Assembly: GCA_022701275.1 (NCBI GenBank)
Contig: CP031740.1
Location: forward strand, 2,677,001 to 2,741,000
Length of the DNA: 64,000 bases
From: Microcoleus vaginatus PCC 9802
Lineage (GTDB): Bacteria; Cyanobacteriota; Cyanobacteriia; Cyanobacteriales; Microcoleaceae
Reading direction: 5' to 3'
Shown: one piece after another, positions 34,801-45,524 of the stretch
Position numbering within the stretch: position 1 is the stretch's first letter
Layout: every line of letters begins with the position of its first letter
Notes under the pieces: model-generated
Seen by the model: the letters and a program-made list of their open reading frames with translations, nothing else
Databases searched by the model: none
Told to the model about the DNA's origin: nothing
Program-made: the position numbers and the translations under genes

Positions 34801-36871
34801 TGTGATAAACGGAATAACCGTCCAAATCTGCGATCGCGATCGCATCACTAGCGCTGTCTACAGCTTGAGTTACCAGGCACAGAGTCAGTTCGGCTTGTTT
34901 GCGATCGGTAATGTCAAAAATCGCTCTGTCGAGCCACAAAACCAGCCCTTCTAGATTGTAAGTTGGCCTACCTCTTTCCGAGATCCACCGCACCGCCCCG
35001 TCAGCGCGAACAATCCGGTATTCTAGATTGTACGGCTGTTTTGACTCTACTGCTGCGCTGATTTGTCGATCGACCATTTCCTTGTCTGCCTGGTGGACAA
35101 TGCTGCCAAAACTCAAGCGGTTGTTGCGAATAAAATCCCCAGCAGGATACCCACTAATTACCTCAATTTCATCGCTAATAAATACCATCGTCCGCTCAGC
35201 ATCATACAAGCTGCGGCAGATAGCGCCGGGAATATTCTCAACGAGCGATCGAAATCTGGCTTCGCTCTCCCGCAACGCTGCTTCTGCCTCTTTTAAATCA
35301 GTAATATCCAGCACCATGCCTTCCCAAACTATATCCCCTTCCTGCCCTATTTCCGTCGGACCCTCGACTCGTTCCGGTCTCGAAACCCCTTGCATCCACT
35401 TAAGTTTTCCCGACGGTACAATCGCGCGCCATTCCTGCTGCCATGGCTGCATATTTGCCGCAGAAACAGCAATAGATTCTTCAAATTTTTGACGGTCATC
35501 TGGATGAATAAAACTAAAAAGTAGTTGAGGATTCTGCTGAATATTTTCTGGTTCCACTTCATATAAATCGCGGCTAGCCGAAGAAATATAAGGAAAACTT
35601 TTTTGACCGTCGGTTGATAGGCGAAATTGATAAATTATTCCCGGCAAATTGGCAGCAAGTTGCCGCAGTCTAGCTTCGCTTTCTTGCTGGGCTAATTGTT
35701 GGCGCCTATCCTCAGTGATATCTCGAATTATCCCCACGAGAATTTTACTGCCATCGGTATTTTCAAAGACAGTTTTTTTAGTAGACACAATGTGCTTTGC
35801 ACCGTTGGCGTCCGTAAATATTTCCTCACTCTCGTTTTCTTTCCCCGTCCTAAACACTTGTTGGTCAGTATGCCAAAAAATCTCAGCTTCTTGTTTTGGG
35901 AAAAAGTCATAATCCGATTTGCCCAACAGTTCCTCGCGCTGCTTCCCGATCAGCTTGCAAAAAGCATCATTTAACAGTATCCAACGGTGCTGTTCATCCT
36001 TGACAAAAAGTGGGTCTGCAACTGCATCGATCGTATAATTCAAAAACTTTTTACTAGCTTCGACTTCTGAAAAAGCTAAAATTTTATCTGTAATATCATT
36101 GATAGTTCCTGTCGTCCCCTGCGCCTCTCCGTTCGAGCCCACAATAAAAAATTCTTGCACTTCCACCCACCGAATTTCGCCATTTTTGGTAACATATCGA
36201 CTTTGATAACAACAGGGTGCGTCTAGATTGGGTTTCCGACCTCTAAACGAATTTAAATAGTGGTATTGCTCCTCAGAATGAATGTAACTCAAACAGGAAG
36301 TTCCTAAGCTTTCATCAACGGTAAATCCGGTAATTTCCGTCCAAGCTGGATTGAGAAAAGTCCAATTGCCAGCAGTATTTGTTTCAAAAACGACTTCTTT
36401 GATATTGCCAACAACCTGCTGGTATTTTTCTTGACTTTTTTGCCATTCTGCTTGCCGTTTCTGGCGGGCGATCGCGCACCTGAGGGTTCGCACCAGCAGC
36501 CGACTGTCTACCTGTCTTTTCACCAGATAATCTTGGGCGCCGGCGGCAATTAGCTCGACAGCCAGTTCTTCGTCATCTGCGGCTGTCAGAATGACGATCG
36601 GAATATTTATACCGCAATCTTGAAGTCGGAAAAAAGTATTAAATTTTGGGCTGTCAGGAAGTGAAAGATCTAATAAAATTACATCAAAAATTTTGTCGCT
36701 TAAAATTTCTATAGCTTCCCGGAGGCGAACTACATTGGTCATATCAATTGATTGTCCTAGTTGGGGTTCAGACAGCAGTTCTTGAATGAGTTCTGCATCT
36801 TCTGCACAGTCTTCTACTAAAAGAATTTTCAAACCAGCAGGCGTTAAAGTTGACTCAAAAACAGATGTCAT
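31835..36871 (-). CDS. Giant sensor kinase: REC-(PAS)8-GAF(DXCF)-HisKA-HATPase
   Basis: 1678 residues. Order by eye: receiver with Asp68 (LLDLSLPDS); eight PAS repeats between about 145 and 1180; a GAF domain (about 1190-1345); a coiled coil; His[21 protein letters not shown] with His1407; HATPase ([20 protein letters not shown]). The GAF has a DSCF motif (Cys1252) and a second Cys in LSECYINLL (Cys1280), spaced as in DXCF-type cyanobacteriochromes, though the second Cys is followed by Tyr instead of the usual His. A bilin-binding light sensor is therefore possible. No transmembrane segment. Several PAS units match those of the 2165-residue kinase (for example [13 protein letters not shown]), so the two share ancestry. 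Confidence 0.9.
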   Translation of the reverse strand: MTSVFESTLTPAGLKILLVEDCAEDAELIQELLSEPQLGQSIDMTNVVRLREAIEILSDKIFDVILLDLSLPDSPKFNTFFRLQDCGINIPIVILTAADDEELAVELIAAGAQDYLVKRQVDSRLLVRTLRCAIARQKRQAEWQKSQEKYQQVVGNIKEVVFETNTAGNWTFLNPAWTEITGFTVDESLGTSCLSYIHSEEQYHYLNSFRGRKPNLDAPCCYQSRYVTKNGEIRWVEVQEFFIVGSNGEAQGTTGTINDITDKILAFSEVEASKKFLNYTIDAVADPLFVKDEQHRWILLNDAFCKLIGKQREELLGKSDYDFFPKQEAEIFWHTDQQVFRTGKENESEEIFTDANGAKHIVSTKKTVFENTDGSKILVGIIRDITEDRRQQLAQQESEARLRQLAANLPGIIYQFRLSTDGQKSFPYISSASRDLYEVEPENIQQNPQLLFSFIHPDDRQKFEESIAVSAANMQPWQQEWRAIVPSGKLKWMQGVSRPERVEGPTEIGQEGDIVWEGMVLDITDLKEAEAALRESEARFRSLVENIPGAICRSLYDAERTMVFISDEIEVISGYPAGDFIRNNRLSFGSIVHQADKEMVDRQISAAVESKQPYNLEYRIVRADGAVRWISERGRPTYNLEGLVLWLDRAIFDITDRKQAELTLCLVTQAVDSASDAIAIADLDGYSVYHNQAFIQRYGYTVEDLNNAGGPAVMYPKSQDLRKLFRVLRKGFSWDSEIEIKSKNGDSREALLRANCIKDSASQPIGMIAIIADLTEIKRTESALKLSQERLQLAVSASSLGLWDWNIATGETYFDFHWKSMLGYAEIEIENNLKSWETLLHPEDRGKVMEALNSYLEGGTDIYEVEFRMLNKAANWQWIMAMGKVVEYDEWGGPLRMTGTHKDISARVAAEAEKTQLIASLQLLAEQLQEAQKIARIGNWEFDREAGVITWSEELFRVYGRELNLPPTMEELFEQIHSDDKERFAEVVQKAVTEGTAYDIDHRIYFPSGEIRHVNAKGQSVKNEFGQVVRLFGTAMDITHRKKAETALQESEQRFRAVFEQAAIGIVKVWPDGQFLNANQGFCNIVGYSELELKARNVGDISHPEDVAADVESRDRLLAGEIFNYSLEKRFIRKDGSFVWTNMTVSLVRDGFGEPSYVIGVIEDISARKLAEAILRQQLKRERLVVGMLERIRSSLNLEEILTKTVAEVRHFLQTDRTVIYQFNPDWSGFVNVESVGQDWLAIQGITINDSCFEDSYASAYEHGRAVAVDDIYQADLSECYINLLSQFQVRANLVVPVLQGEKLWGLLIAHECAGPRHWLEIEVECLKQISVQLAIAIQQSMLFEQAQSEIADRKQAESALQESEARERSKALELEAAINKLRTTQAQLVQNEKMVSLGQLVAGVAHEINNPVSFIHGNLSPARNYTLDLLELIKFYQHYCPNPPAQVLDKINEIDLDYIAEDFPKLFNSMQVGTERIVEIVKSLRNFSRLDESAGKSVNIHEGMDSTLMILQNRLKSHSSHREIQIVKDYQLLPQIECFPGELNQVFMNILINAIDALEERDKQRPIQECDRHPSTIAIRTYQAASGFVAVSIADNGRGIPESVRSRLFDPFFTTKPVGKGTGLGLSISHSIIVDRHGGRLSCISTPGEGAEFLIEIPVRPNVTGRNSNLGQEISNW

Positions 36872-37554
36872 ACCATTTTATATTTTATATTTTTGATTTG
36901 AGAGTTGGAATGACTGATGACTATCGCACTTTGGTTCTTGCCTACAGTGGCATTTTTTTTTACTGCTATCCTTTTGCTATTTTTTAGTAATTATAAAATC
37001 TCAGCAGCGGATGCAGCTACCTAGCTCATGATTGGGGAATTTTAACCGCACGCTTGAGACTGCGCTGTGTGCTTGCATACCCCGCAGATTTATTTGTAGA
37101 ATTGAGTTGTTCGCTGCAAGTTTTCCGCCTCGCCCCAAACCTAGTGGCCCAAAACTATCATACTCTTACCAATATTGCAACTCAACTCTGTTTTAATTTA
37201 CAACCTTTGGCAGGGGAATAGCAAGAGGCAAGTCAAAAGAGCGCGGAGTAATCAAGATTTGCATTGCTGATAGCCTTTGAAACTTTAGATTTTAAATAGC
37301 CATTTAAAGCTTGCCTGAAGTAGGATTATTTTTTTTAAATGGTATTACTACTAAGCTAGGAGAATTACCGTTGATTTACAAAATACGCTCTGAAATTGTC
37401 TTCGGTTAATGGCCCGAAATTAGCGCCTATTTGTATTGAGAAATGCAAGTCCTCTCTTGAGCGAGGAACCAAGACTTGCATTCCTTGCTACAAACCTAAT
37501 TACCAACTTAATTACGGTTGTGTAACCGGACACAATTTAACTCAGTTGAGTCGC
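36872..37554. other. Intergenic with one hairpin, no gene (683 bp)
   Basis: No credible ORF. AATGCAAGTC at 37442-37451 pairs with GACTTGCATT at 37473-37482; it lies 70-110 bp beyond the end of the - strand kinase at 37555 and may terminate it. The remainder should contain the promoter of the 1678-residue kinase near 36872-37000. Confidence 0.5.
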
Positions 37555-38775
37555 TCAGTTTTTCTGCGGTTTTGGCAGCACAACTGTAAACACGCTGCCT
37601 TGACCGACATTGCTGCTAATAGCAATTTCACCATTAAAAGGTTTTAAAAGTTCAATACAAGTATAAAGTCCTAGGCCAGTTCCTGTCGGTTCCCCTTCGG
37701 TTTTTTCCTCGCCTTTAGGCGGCTTGGAGGTGTAAAAAGGGTCAAAAAGTTTTGGCAAATCTTCAGATGATATGCCGCATCCCGTATCTGCAATATCCAT
37801 GTATATGTTCGAGTCGTCTTGCCGAGTCACGATAGTTATTTCTCTGCTTTTCTTTTCCCACATTGCATCCATTGCATTATTGATTAAATTATAAAATACT
37901 TGAGAAAGATAAGAATAAATTAGTGGAATACTGGCAATCTCTTCGTCATAAAAGTATTTTTTTCTAATCTTATTTTTAAAATACAGGTTACCTTCCAATA
38001 GCTGAATTTCTCGCTGCACTAAATCGTTGATATTCACAGGGTGCAAATCTTGCTTTTGCTCGTTTCGGCTTTTCATCATCAGAGTATCCATGATCTGATT
38101 GATTTTTGTGACAGCTTGAAATATATACTTAGTATAATTAAACAGAGAGTCTTCTTGAATTTGTGTGGCTTTTGTTTCAATCAAATCGACGCTAGTTTGG
38201 ATCACTTGCAAGGGACTTTTGAGGTTGTGAACCATTCCCTGGGTCAAACGTCCGATGATGGCTGTTTTTTCCTGGTTTATTAATTGCTTGGTTTTTTGTT
38301 CAACAAGTCTTTCCAGGTTTTGGTTGAGGTGGGCAAGTTCGAGGTTTTTTTCTTCGAGTTTTTTTTGCAAGCTGCGGATTGTCAAGTGGGTTTGAATGCG
38401 GCTCAAAACTTCTTCGTGCTGGAAAGGCTTAGTGATGTAGTCAACGGCTCCTGTCTGAAAGCCTCTTACTTTATCAGGGGTATCGGAAAGGGCGCTCATA
38501 AATATGATGGGAATATCTTGCGTTGACGGGTCTCCTTTCAAACGTCGGCAAGTTTCAAAACCGTCAATTCCTGGCATCATGATATCCAAAAGAATCAAGT
38601 CTGGATGGATGTAGTCAATTTGCTCGATCGCACTTTCGCCGTCTAGAGCCACTAATACTTTAAACCCGTAATTCCTTAACAACTCGAAAAGTACGTCAAG
38701 ATTTGTTTGGTTATCATCGACAATTAGTATGATGCTTCTTTCGGAATTCTTATCGTTCATATTCAAGGGAAACAT
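37555..38775 (-). CDS. REC-HisKA-HATPase histidine kinase
   Basis: 406 residues from ATG 38775 (an in-frame ATG at 38760 is an alternative start). Receiver with Asp64 in LLDIMMPGIDG; coiled coil (LEEKNLELAHLNQNLERLVEQ); HisKA-type box IIGRLTQGMVHNLKSPLQVI with His183, a HNLKSPL variant; HATPase with DTGCGISS and GTGLGLYTC. The receiver is the only input, so it is presumably fed by another kinase, as in cyanobacterial REC-HK relays. It lies between the two giant kinases on the same strand with large gaps, so it may be transcribed separately. Confidence 0.9.
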   Translation of the reverse strand: MFPLNMNDKNSERSIILIVDDNQTNLDVLFELLRNYGFKVLVALDGESAIEQIDYIHPDLILLDIMMPGIDGFETCRRLKGDPSTQDIPIIFMSALSDTPDKVRGFQTGAVDYITKPFQHEEVLSRIQTHLTIRSLQKKLEEKNLELAHLNQNLERLVEQKTKQLINQEKTAIIGRLTQGMVHNLKSPLQVIQTSVDLIETKATQIQEDSLFNYTKYIFQAVTKINQIMDTLMMKSRNEQKQDLHPVNINDLVQREIQLLEGNLYFKNKIRKKYFYDEEIASIPLIYSYLSQVFYNLINNAMDAMWEKKSREITIVTRQDDSNIYMDIADTGCGISSEDLPKLFDPFYTSKPPKGEEKTEGEPTGTGLGLYTCIELLKPFNGEIAISSNVGQGSVFTVVLPKPQKN

Positions 38776-39026
38776 TCAATTGTTTTACTTTTTAGTTGTG
38801 GGTTGTGAGTTTAAATCGGATTCAAGTGATTTTCTGCGGCTCTAGAAATCCGGTTGCTTCATAGATGCTTTTATTTCCAATCACTCTTTGAGGAGCTCGC
38901 TGCGAGTCAGGGCCGCCCAAGCAAATTAAGTTGTCGCTTCGCGGGAGGCCAGAGCCCCTGATTGAGAAGGGTACTCAGGGCGCGAGATTTAACTGATTTT
39001 GAGTTGTCTGTTAGCTACCGTCAATT

Positions 39027-42000
39027 TTAGGACAAATGTTGCTTCAAAAAATCTCGAATTTGCTTGAGCTGAAATCCTTTAGCAAGTTGGCGCAGGTGAT
39101 GAACGAAAGGCACTAATGTCGCGTCCGAATGTTCGAGTTTAGCAGTTTCTTCCAGAATAGCTTCAATATCCCCCATTGCAGCCAATCTTAATAACGCCAA
39201 GACTGACTCTGAGGCAGGAGACACCATCCTTGAGTCAGCAGCAGCAATCTCAGAAGATGCTTTTGCAGTTTGATCTATCCGCTTTTTGGTTGGTGATCTT
39301 TCTTCGTAAACCCATTCTAGTCTCAAATGCAGGCGCAATAATTCTAAAAGCTCGTTAGTTTGAATCGGCTTGGTGAGAAAATTATCGCAACCTGCAAGTA
39401 TACTCTCTTGCTTGGTAGTCTCGTAAACGTTAGCGGACAAAGCCAGGATAACCGTATCTTTTAATTCCGGCAACTGTCGCAGCCGCCTGGTAGCTTCCCA
39501 ACCGTTCATTACGGGCATCAGCAAATCCATTAAAATTATATCCGGTAGAAATTCCTGTGCTTTGTGCAAGCAGTCTTCGCCATCTGTAGCTTCTGCAATT
39601 TCAAAGCCTAAATGAAAAAGCAGCCTGTGCAACATGGCGCGATTTACTTCGTGATCGTCCACTATTAGCACTTTCCGCCGGGAGCCGATAAAACCTACAA
39701 GCCGCCTTTTTTGTTGCCGGGAGGGGAGTTCCGAACACTGGGCGACTGCTGGCAAGTCTACATCCAACCAAAATATGCTGCCTTTGCCGGGGGTACTTTG
39801 GACGCGAATTTGGCTGCCCATCATTTTGACTAATTTTTGGCTGATGGAAAGTCCCAGTCCAGTACCTTCGACGAAATTGTTATGATCGCCCACTTGATGA
39901 AAAGGCAAAAATATTTCTTCTAATTTATTCTGCGCGATGCCAATGCCGGTATCTTCGATTTGAAAGCGAATTTTAGGCGTAGGGGCACGATCGTCGGTAT
40001 TGTCTGCTGTTATCACCTCGCGCGCTTCTTTTGTTTCCAGCGGCGGGAGCGACATTTGCTGCGCGTCTAAATTCGCGGTCAAATGGATCATCGTTTTAGT
40101 GGCAATTTCCGCTGTCAAATTACAAGTGTCGCAGTTGGTTTGAGGATAATTCTCGGGGAAATTTTCTGCATAACCCACTTTGAATGTAACGCTGCCACGG
40201 TTCGTAAACTTAACGGCATTGCTGAGCAAATTAATCAAAACTTGACGCAACCTTTTTTCGTCTGCCAAAATGCCGTCGGGAAGCGCTGACACCTGCTCGT
40301 AATTAAAGGCAATTCCTTTTTGAGCCGAGCGCATCTGGAACAAATCAATAATACTTTTAACAAAACTGGCAAAATGCACGTTTGTCAGCGACAGCTCCAT
40401 TTTACTAGCTTCGATTTTTGAGAGATCTAAAACATCATTGATCAGCATCAGCAGGTGATTGCCGCACTGGTGAATGTTGTTAAGACTTTCCTGCTGATCT
40501 GGGGTAAGGTTTTTATCGACTTTGAGCAGTTGAATGTATCCCAAAATCCCGTTCAAAGGCGTCCGCAATTCGTGGCTCATGTTGGCGAGAAAGTCGCTTT
40601 TAGCGCGGCTGGCGGATTCGGCGGCTTCTTTAGCTAATTGCAGGGCGGCTTCTGCAAGTTTGCGATCGGCAATTTCGCTTTGTGCTTGTTCAAATAGCAT
40701 CGATTGCTGAATGGCGATCGCCAACTGCACCCCCAATTGTTTTAGGCACTCTCCCTCCAATTGCTGCCAGGGACGCGGGCCCGTGCAGTGGTGGGCAATT
40801 AACAGCCCCCACAAGTTTTCGCCTTGCAAAATCGGCACTACCAGATTCGCTCTCACATCGAGCCGAGTCAACAAAGCCAAGTGGCAGTCGGCCAGGCCAG
40901 CATTATAAACATCTTCTATGGCTCTAATTCGGCCGTCTCGGTAAAGAGTAACGTAGGCTTCCCCAAAACAGGGGTCATAAATTTCCATTCCTACAATTGG
41001 TAGGAAATTTTCGGCAACCGACTCGACAGCGATAAATCCACTCCCCTCCGGATTGAATTGGTAAATAATAGTGCGATCTACTTGCAAAAAATGCCGCACT
41101 TCTTCGACACTTTTGGTAAGAATTTCTTCTAGATTTAGAGAAGATCTAATGCGTTCCAGCATGGCTACTGCTAACTGTTCGCGCTTTAATTTTTGGCGCA
41201 ATATCAGTTCTGATTCTTTGCGTTTTGTGATGTCGGTAATTACTGCAATTAAACCGATGGAATTTCCATTAATATCTTGAATACTGTCGGCTCGCACCAG
41301 AGCAGTTACTGCTTCGCAGCTCTTAGTTTGCAGCGCAACTTCACCACACCAAGAGCAACCTTGACGAAGGCTTTTATAGATTTGTTTGTAATTTTTATGC
41401 CGGACGTAAAGCGCTGCCATATCGCCAATATCATTGAGTTCTTCCACCGTGTAGCCGTAGCGCTGAATGAAGGCTTGATTGTGGTAAATAGATCGCCCTT
41501 TCAAGTCGGCGATCACGATCGCATCGCTGGTACTTTCGACGGCTTGAGTGACCTGCACTAAAGCTAATTCTGCTGCTTTGCGATGGCTAATGTCCGTCAT
41601 CGAACCCACCATCCGCAGAGGGTTTCCGGCTTCGTCCCACACTGCTTGAGCGCGGGCGAGCACCCACTTATAGCTACCGTCTTTGCACTGCAAGCGGTAT
41701 TCGGCGGCGTAATTGGGAGTTTGGCGATCGAGATAAGCTTGGATCGCTGCTTGCACTCGTGAGCGATCGTCTGGATGGATGCGATCGATCCATGCGCTGT
41801 TGGTGCTGTCGATTTCGCCGTCTGTGTAACCGATAATTTCTTGCCAGCGGGCCGATCGAAAAGCTTCATTTGTCTGAAGATTCAGATCCCAAATTCCGTC
41901 TTGATTGCCTTTGAGAACTAACTGCCAGCGTTCTTCACTTTTACGCAATTCTTCTTCGGCTTGTTTGCGCTGAATATGATCGCCCAACTGAGTCGCTACA

Positions 42001-45000
42001 GCCTTAACCAACTCTACTATACGCGGTTCCATAATCGAGCGCTCGCGCTTGCAGAATACTAAAACTGCCAGCACCTTTGAGCTAGCGTGAATTGGCACTC
42101 CGAAACAAGCTTTCAATCCGACTGATGCCGCCATTTGCGATCGGGCAAAAAGATGATTTTTAGCTAGAGAAATATCTTCAATCCATTCTACATTTCTGGT
42201 TGACCAAATCCGTCCAGGTACTGCCACTCCGGTGGCGAATCTAATTTTTCTACTTTCGCGGCCGAACGTATCTAAATCGCGATCGCTAGCGTACCAAGTT
42301 TCGCTGTGTTCCAAAAAAGTACCATTAGCAGTCGGTATCCAAGCTTCCGCAAAATTCCAGCCGATCGCATTGCACAGCAACCGCAGGATATCTGGGAGGG
42401 CGCTGTGAAAATCTGCCGACTGACTAATGGCTTGACTTGCTGCCAGCAACAGCTTTATTTCATCTTCTGCTTGCTTGCTTTCTGTAATATCAGTTCCCGT
42501 GCCGAGAATTTGTTTTAACTTACCATCGGCTGTTTTTGCAAATACGGTATCTCTGCTGACAATCCAGCGCCAAAAACCATCCTTGTGCCTAATTCTGTAT
42601 TCAATTTCAAAGATATCCCCTTCCGCACCAGTTTCGACTTGCTGTAAATAATCAGGTATTTTGAGTGAATCTTCCGGGTGCATTAAAGTTGACATCATCC
42701 ACGGCCCGATTGCCTGAATCTCCTCTACTGTATAGCCGAGAATGCGGTATATAGAAGCGTTCGCATAGATATTTTTTTGTTCTATTAAGTCATAAACATA
42801 CAACATATTAGGACTTGCCCCAGCAATTTGTTGAGCGAACCGCTGGCTTTCTCGCAGTGCTGCTTCTGTTTTTTTTCTTTGGGAAATATCGCGAACAATG
42901 CAAATGATTTCCCCGTCGGGCAGCATTGTCAGCGAGACATCTATAGGGACTTCCGAGCGGTCGCGACGGCATCCTACTGCTTCGGTGCTGTAAGAACCTT
43001 TCTGCACTAAAGTCGGCAGGACTTCTTGCTCGAACCTTTGCAGCTCTGCACCTTGGTAGAATGTTTGCCAACTTTTACCTAAGATTTCTTCGAGAGAGTC
43101 GTAACCGTAGATTTTTAGTCGGGCTGCGTTGCAATAAATCACCTCTTTGTCGGCACTGAATATGGCGATACCTTCGGAAGCTTGGGCCATGGCTGCTGCT
43201 TGCCTCTGGAGGACTGACTCGGAGCGTTTGCGTTGAGTGATATCGCGGACGATAGCGATAATTTCGTCCTCCGTGCAGAAGACCATTCTCGCTTCAAAAT
43301 CGTACAGTTCACCATTAACTGGCATTTGATATTCTACGACTTGAATCTCGCCAGTGTCGATCGCTTGTTGATTGCCGGACAAGATTTTTTCAGCAAAAGC
43401 AGCCGGCAATATGTCTTGTGCTTTTTTACCAATTAGTGATTGTTGTGGTAGGATATTCTCGAAATCTTTGGCCGGCTTGAAGTCTACAAAAGTGCCGTCT
43501 GCCCGACAGCGAAATATCATGTCTGGTATCGCATTTAAAAGAGCGCGGTTGGTGGCTTCGCTCTTACGCAATTCAGCTTCAGCTTGCTTGCTAAATGTAA
43601 CGTCGCGAGCCACTGCATAAATCAAACCTTCTCCTGCAAACGGCGATGCTGTCCACGACAGCCATTTATAAGTACCATCTTGGCAAAGATAGCGGTTTTC
43701 TAAGCTAATAACGGGGTGGCCTTTTTTAAGTTTTTCTAATTCGGCTACAGTAATTTCTAGGTCTTCGGGATGGACGAATTCTATCAAAGGTTTGGCTAAG
43801 ATTTCATCCCTGCTATAACCTAATACATTTGACCAAGCGGGGTTTAAGCGTTTGAAATACCCATCAAAACCTGCAATGCAAAGTAAATCCAGCGAGAGAT
43901 TAAAAAATCGATCGCGGTCTTGCTGGGTTTGTTTCAATTCCGTAACATCCATCACCAAACCGTCCCAAACTATATCGCCGTTGGCTTGCTTTTCTGGCTT
44001 GGACGCCCCTTGCAGCCATTTCACTCGATCTCCCATAACTTGTCGCCACTGGTGTTGCCAAGCTTGCTGAGTCGCCGCTGAAGTTGCGATTGAGCGCTGC
44101 AAGTCTGACATGTCGTCAGGGTGAACTGTTGCAAAAGCCAACGTAGCATTTTCTTCTATTTGTTCTGGCTTTAAATTGTAGAGTTGCCAACTGCCCGAAG
44201 AAACGTAAGTAAAAGATGTTTTACCATTTGCATAAAGCCGATATTGATAAATCATTCCCGGCACATTGTCTGTCATTATTTGAAAGCGAGCTTCGCTTTC
44301 CTGCAATGCAATTTGCTGCCGTTTGTAGTCAGTCACATCTCGCATTGTGCCGACCAACATTTTACGACCATCGCCGTTGTTAAAAACTGTTTTTTTGGTA
44401 GAGATAATGCGTTCTTTTCCGCCGCCATCGGTAAAATTTTCTTCTGTTTCCTGAGAAAGACTTCTTTGCAATACTTGCTCGTCTTGTTGCCAAAAAAAAG
44501 CGGCTTGTGCTGGGGGAAAAAAATCGTATCCTGACTTGCCAATCAGTTCCGATCGCCTTTTTCCTATCAAATTGCAAAAAGCATCGTTTAATACGATCCA
44601 TCTGTGCTGCTCATCTTTGACAAAAATCGGGTCAGGAGTAGAATTTATTGTGTGATTTAAAAACTCTTCTGATGCTTTTAATTGAGCTTCGTAACGGTAG
44701 CGATCGCTCACGTCCAATACTACTTTAATCAGGTGGTCAATCGAGCCGTCGAGGGCGCGAATACAGCGCAGAGAAACTCTAGTATAAACTGTTTTTCCGT
44801 CTTTTCGGCGCCACCTTTGGTCTAAAACATAGCCTTCACTCTCCGCTGCCAAAATTTTATTTAGCTGCTCTAAGCTAGGCTGCACGTCTTCAGGAAAAAC
44901 CCACCTATCCCAATTCTCGTGCAAAAAATCTTGGCGATCGTATCCCAGCAAATCGCACAAAGCATCGTTCACTTCCAACCACTCGCATTTTTCTGGGGCT

Positions 45001-45524
45001 GAGGGGGAAATAGGAGGAGCCAGAATGGCAATTCCGACGAGAGAATTCTCGACTACCGACCGATATTTTTCTTCGCTTTTTCGTAAAGCTTCTTGGTTGT
45101 GCTGTCGCTCGATTGCGTAGCGAAGCGATCTAATTAACACTTCGCTGTCGATTTTTCGCTTGACTAGATAATCCTGAGCTCCGGCTTGAATTGACTGCAC
45201 GGCAAGCTCTTCATCGTTGCGGGCAGTCAGTACGACAATCGGAGTATTTAGGCTGTATTCTTGTATTTTGACAATTGTACTTAAGTCTTGGCTGTCGGGC
45301 AGCGAAAGGTCTAGTAAAATCACATCAAAATGTTCACCGACCAAAAGTTGCTGCGCTTTGCTCAGACGGTCTGTACAGCTTACTGAGAGACTTTGACGCT
45401 CGCCTCGGCTGACATTTGTTTCTAATAATAATTCTTCGATAAGATCGGCTTCGGCTTGATTATCTTCGACTAGAAGAACTTTAAAGCCGTTTCGCTTTGC
45501 GGCTGGGCTCAAAACTGATATCAT
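39027..45524 (-). CDS. Giant hybrid kinase: REC-(PAS)7-GAF-(PAS)2-GAF(DXCF, Cys-His)-HisKA-HATPase-REC
   Basis: 2165 residues, the largest kinase here. Order by eye: receiver with Asp72; seven PAS domains (about 155-1035); a plain GAF (about 1040-1200); two more PAS (about 1205-1450); a second GAF (about 1455-1640); HisKA His1651 in MSHELRTPLNGI; a HATPase with an insert of about 70 residues; receiver with Asp2000 in LMDLLMPVMNG; and a C-terminal helical module. The second GAF has DPCF (Cys1519) and DCHLALL (Cys1547-His1548), 28 residues apart, the signature pair of DXCF cyanobacteriochromes that bind phycoviolobilin/phycocyanobilin. This makes it a strong photoreceptor candidate, probably blue/green or violet sensing. 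Soluble; no transmembrane helices. Confidence 0.92.
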   Translation of the reverse strand: MISVLSPAAKRNGFKVLLVEDNQAEADLIEELLLETNVSRGERQSLSVSCTDRLSKAQQLLVGEHFDVILLDLSLPDSQDLSTIVKIQEYSLNTPIVVLTARNDEELAVQSIQAGAQDYLVKRKIDSEVLIRSLRYAIERQHNQEALRKSEEKYRSVVENSLVGIAILAPPISPSAPEKCEWLEVNDALCDLLGYDRQDFLHENWDRWVFPEDVQPSLEQLNKILAAESEGYVLDQRWRRKDGKTVYTRVSLRCIRALDGSIDHLIKVVLDVSDRYRYEAQLKASEEFLNHTINSTPDPIFVKDEQHRWIVLNDAFCNLIGKRRSELIGKSGYDFFPPAQAAFFWQQDEQVLQRSLSQETEENFTDGGGKERIISTKKTVFNNGDGRKMLVGTMRDVTDYKRQQIALQESEARFQIMTDNVPGMIYQYRLYANGKTSFTYVSSGSWQLYNLKPEQIEENATLAFATVHPDDMSDLQRSIATSAATQQAWQHQWRQVMGDRVKWLQGASKPEKQANGDIVWDGLVMDVTELKQTQQDRDRFFNLSLDLLCIAGFDGYFKRLNPAWSNVLGYSRDEILAKPLIEFVHPEDLEITVAELEKLKKGHPVISLENRYLCQDGTYKWLSWTASPFAGEGLIYAVARDVTFSKQAEAELRKSEATNRALLNAIPDMIFRCRADGTFVDFKPAKDFENILPQQSLIGKKAQDILPAAFAEKILSGNQQAIDTGEIQVVEYQMPVNGELYDFEARMVFCTEDEIIAIVRDITQRKRSESVLQRQAAAMAQASEGIAIFSADKEVIYCNAARLKIYGYDSLEEILGKSWQTFYQGAELQRFEQEVLPTLVQKGSYSTEAVGCRRDRSEVPIDVSLTMLPDGEIICIVRDISQRKKTEAALRESQRFAQQIAGASPNMLYVYDLIEQKNIYANASIYRILGYTVEEIQAIGPWMMSTLMHPEDSLKIPDYLQQVETGAEGDIFEIEYRIRHKDGFWRWIVSRDTVFAKTADGKLKQILGTGTDITESKQAEDEIKLLLAASQAISQSADFHSALPDILRLLCNAIGWNFAEAWIPTANGTFLEHSETWYASDRDLDTFGRESRKIRFATGVAVPGRIWSTRNVEWIEDISLAKNHLFARSQMAASVGLKACFGVPIHASSKVLAVLVFCKRERSIMEPRIVELVKAVATQLGDHIQRKQAEEELRKSEERWQLVLKGNQDGIWDLNLQTNEAFRSARWQEIIGYTDGEIDSTNSAWIDRIHPDDRSRVQAAIQAYLDRQTPNYAAEYRLQCKDGSYKWVLARAQAVWDEAGNPLRMVGSMTDISHRKAAELALVQVTQAVESTSDAIVIADLKGRSIYHNQAFIQRYGYTVEELNDIGDMAALYVRHKNYKQIYKSLRQGCSWCGEVALQTKSCEAVTALVRADSIQDINGNSIGLIAVITDITKRKESELILRQKLKREQLAVAMLERIRSSLNLEEILTKSVEEVRHFLQVDRTIIYQFNPEGSGFIAVESVAENFLPIVGMEIYDPCFGEAYVTLYRDGRIRAIEDVYNAGLADCHLALLTRLDVRANLVVPILQGENLWGLLIAHHCTGPRPWQQLEGECLKQLGVQLAIAIQQSMLFEQAQSEIADRKLAEAALQLAKEAAESASRAKSDFLANMSHELRTPLNGILGYIQLLKVDKNLTPDQQESLNNIHQCGNHLLMLINDVLDLSKIEASKMELSLTNVHFASFVKSIIDLFQMRSAQKGIAFNYEQVSALPDGILADEKRLRQVLINLLSNAVKFTNRGSVTFKVGYAENFPENYPQTNCDTCNLTAEIATKTMIHLTANLDAQQMSLPPLETKEAREVITADNTDDRAPTPKIRFQIEDTGIGIAQNKLEEIFLPFHQVGDHNNFVEGTGLGLSISQKLVKMMGSQIRVQSTPGKGSIFWLDVDLPAVAQCSELPSRQQKRRLVGFIGSRRKVLIVDDHEVNRAMLHRLLFHLGFEIAEATDGEDCLHKAQEFLPDIILMDLLMPVMNGWEATRRLRQLPELKDTVILALSANVYETTKQESILAGCDNFLTKPIQTNELLELLRLHLRLEWVYEERSPTKKRIDQTAKASSEIAAADSRMVSPASESVLALLRLAAMGDIEAILEETAKLEHSDATLVPFVHHLRQLAKGFQLKQIRDFLKQHLS

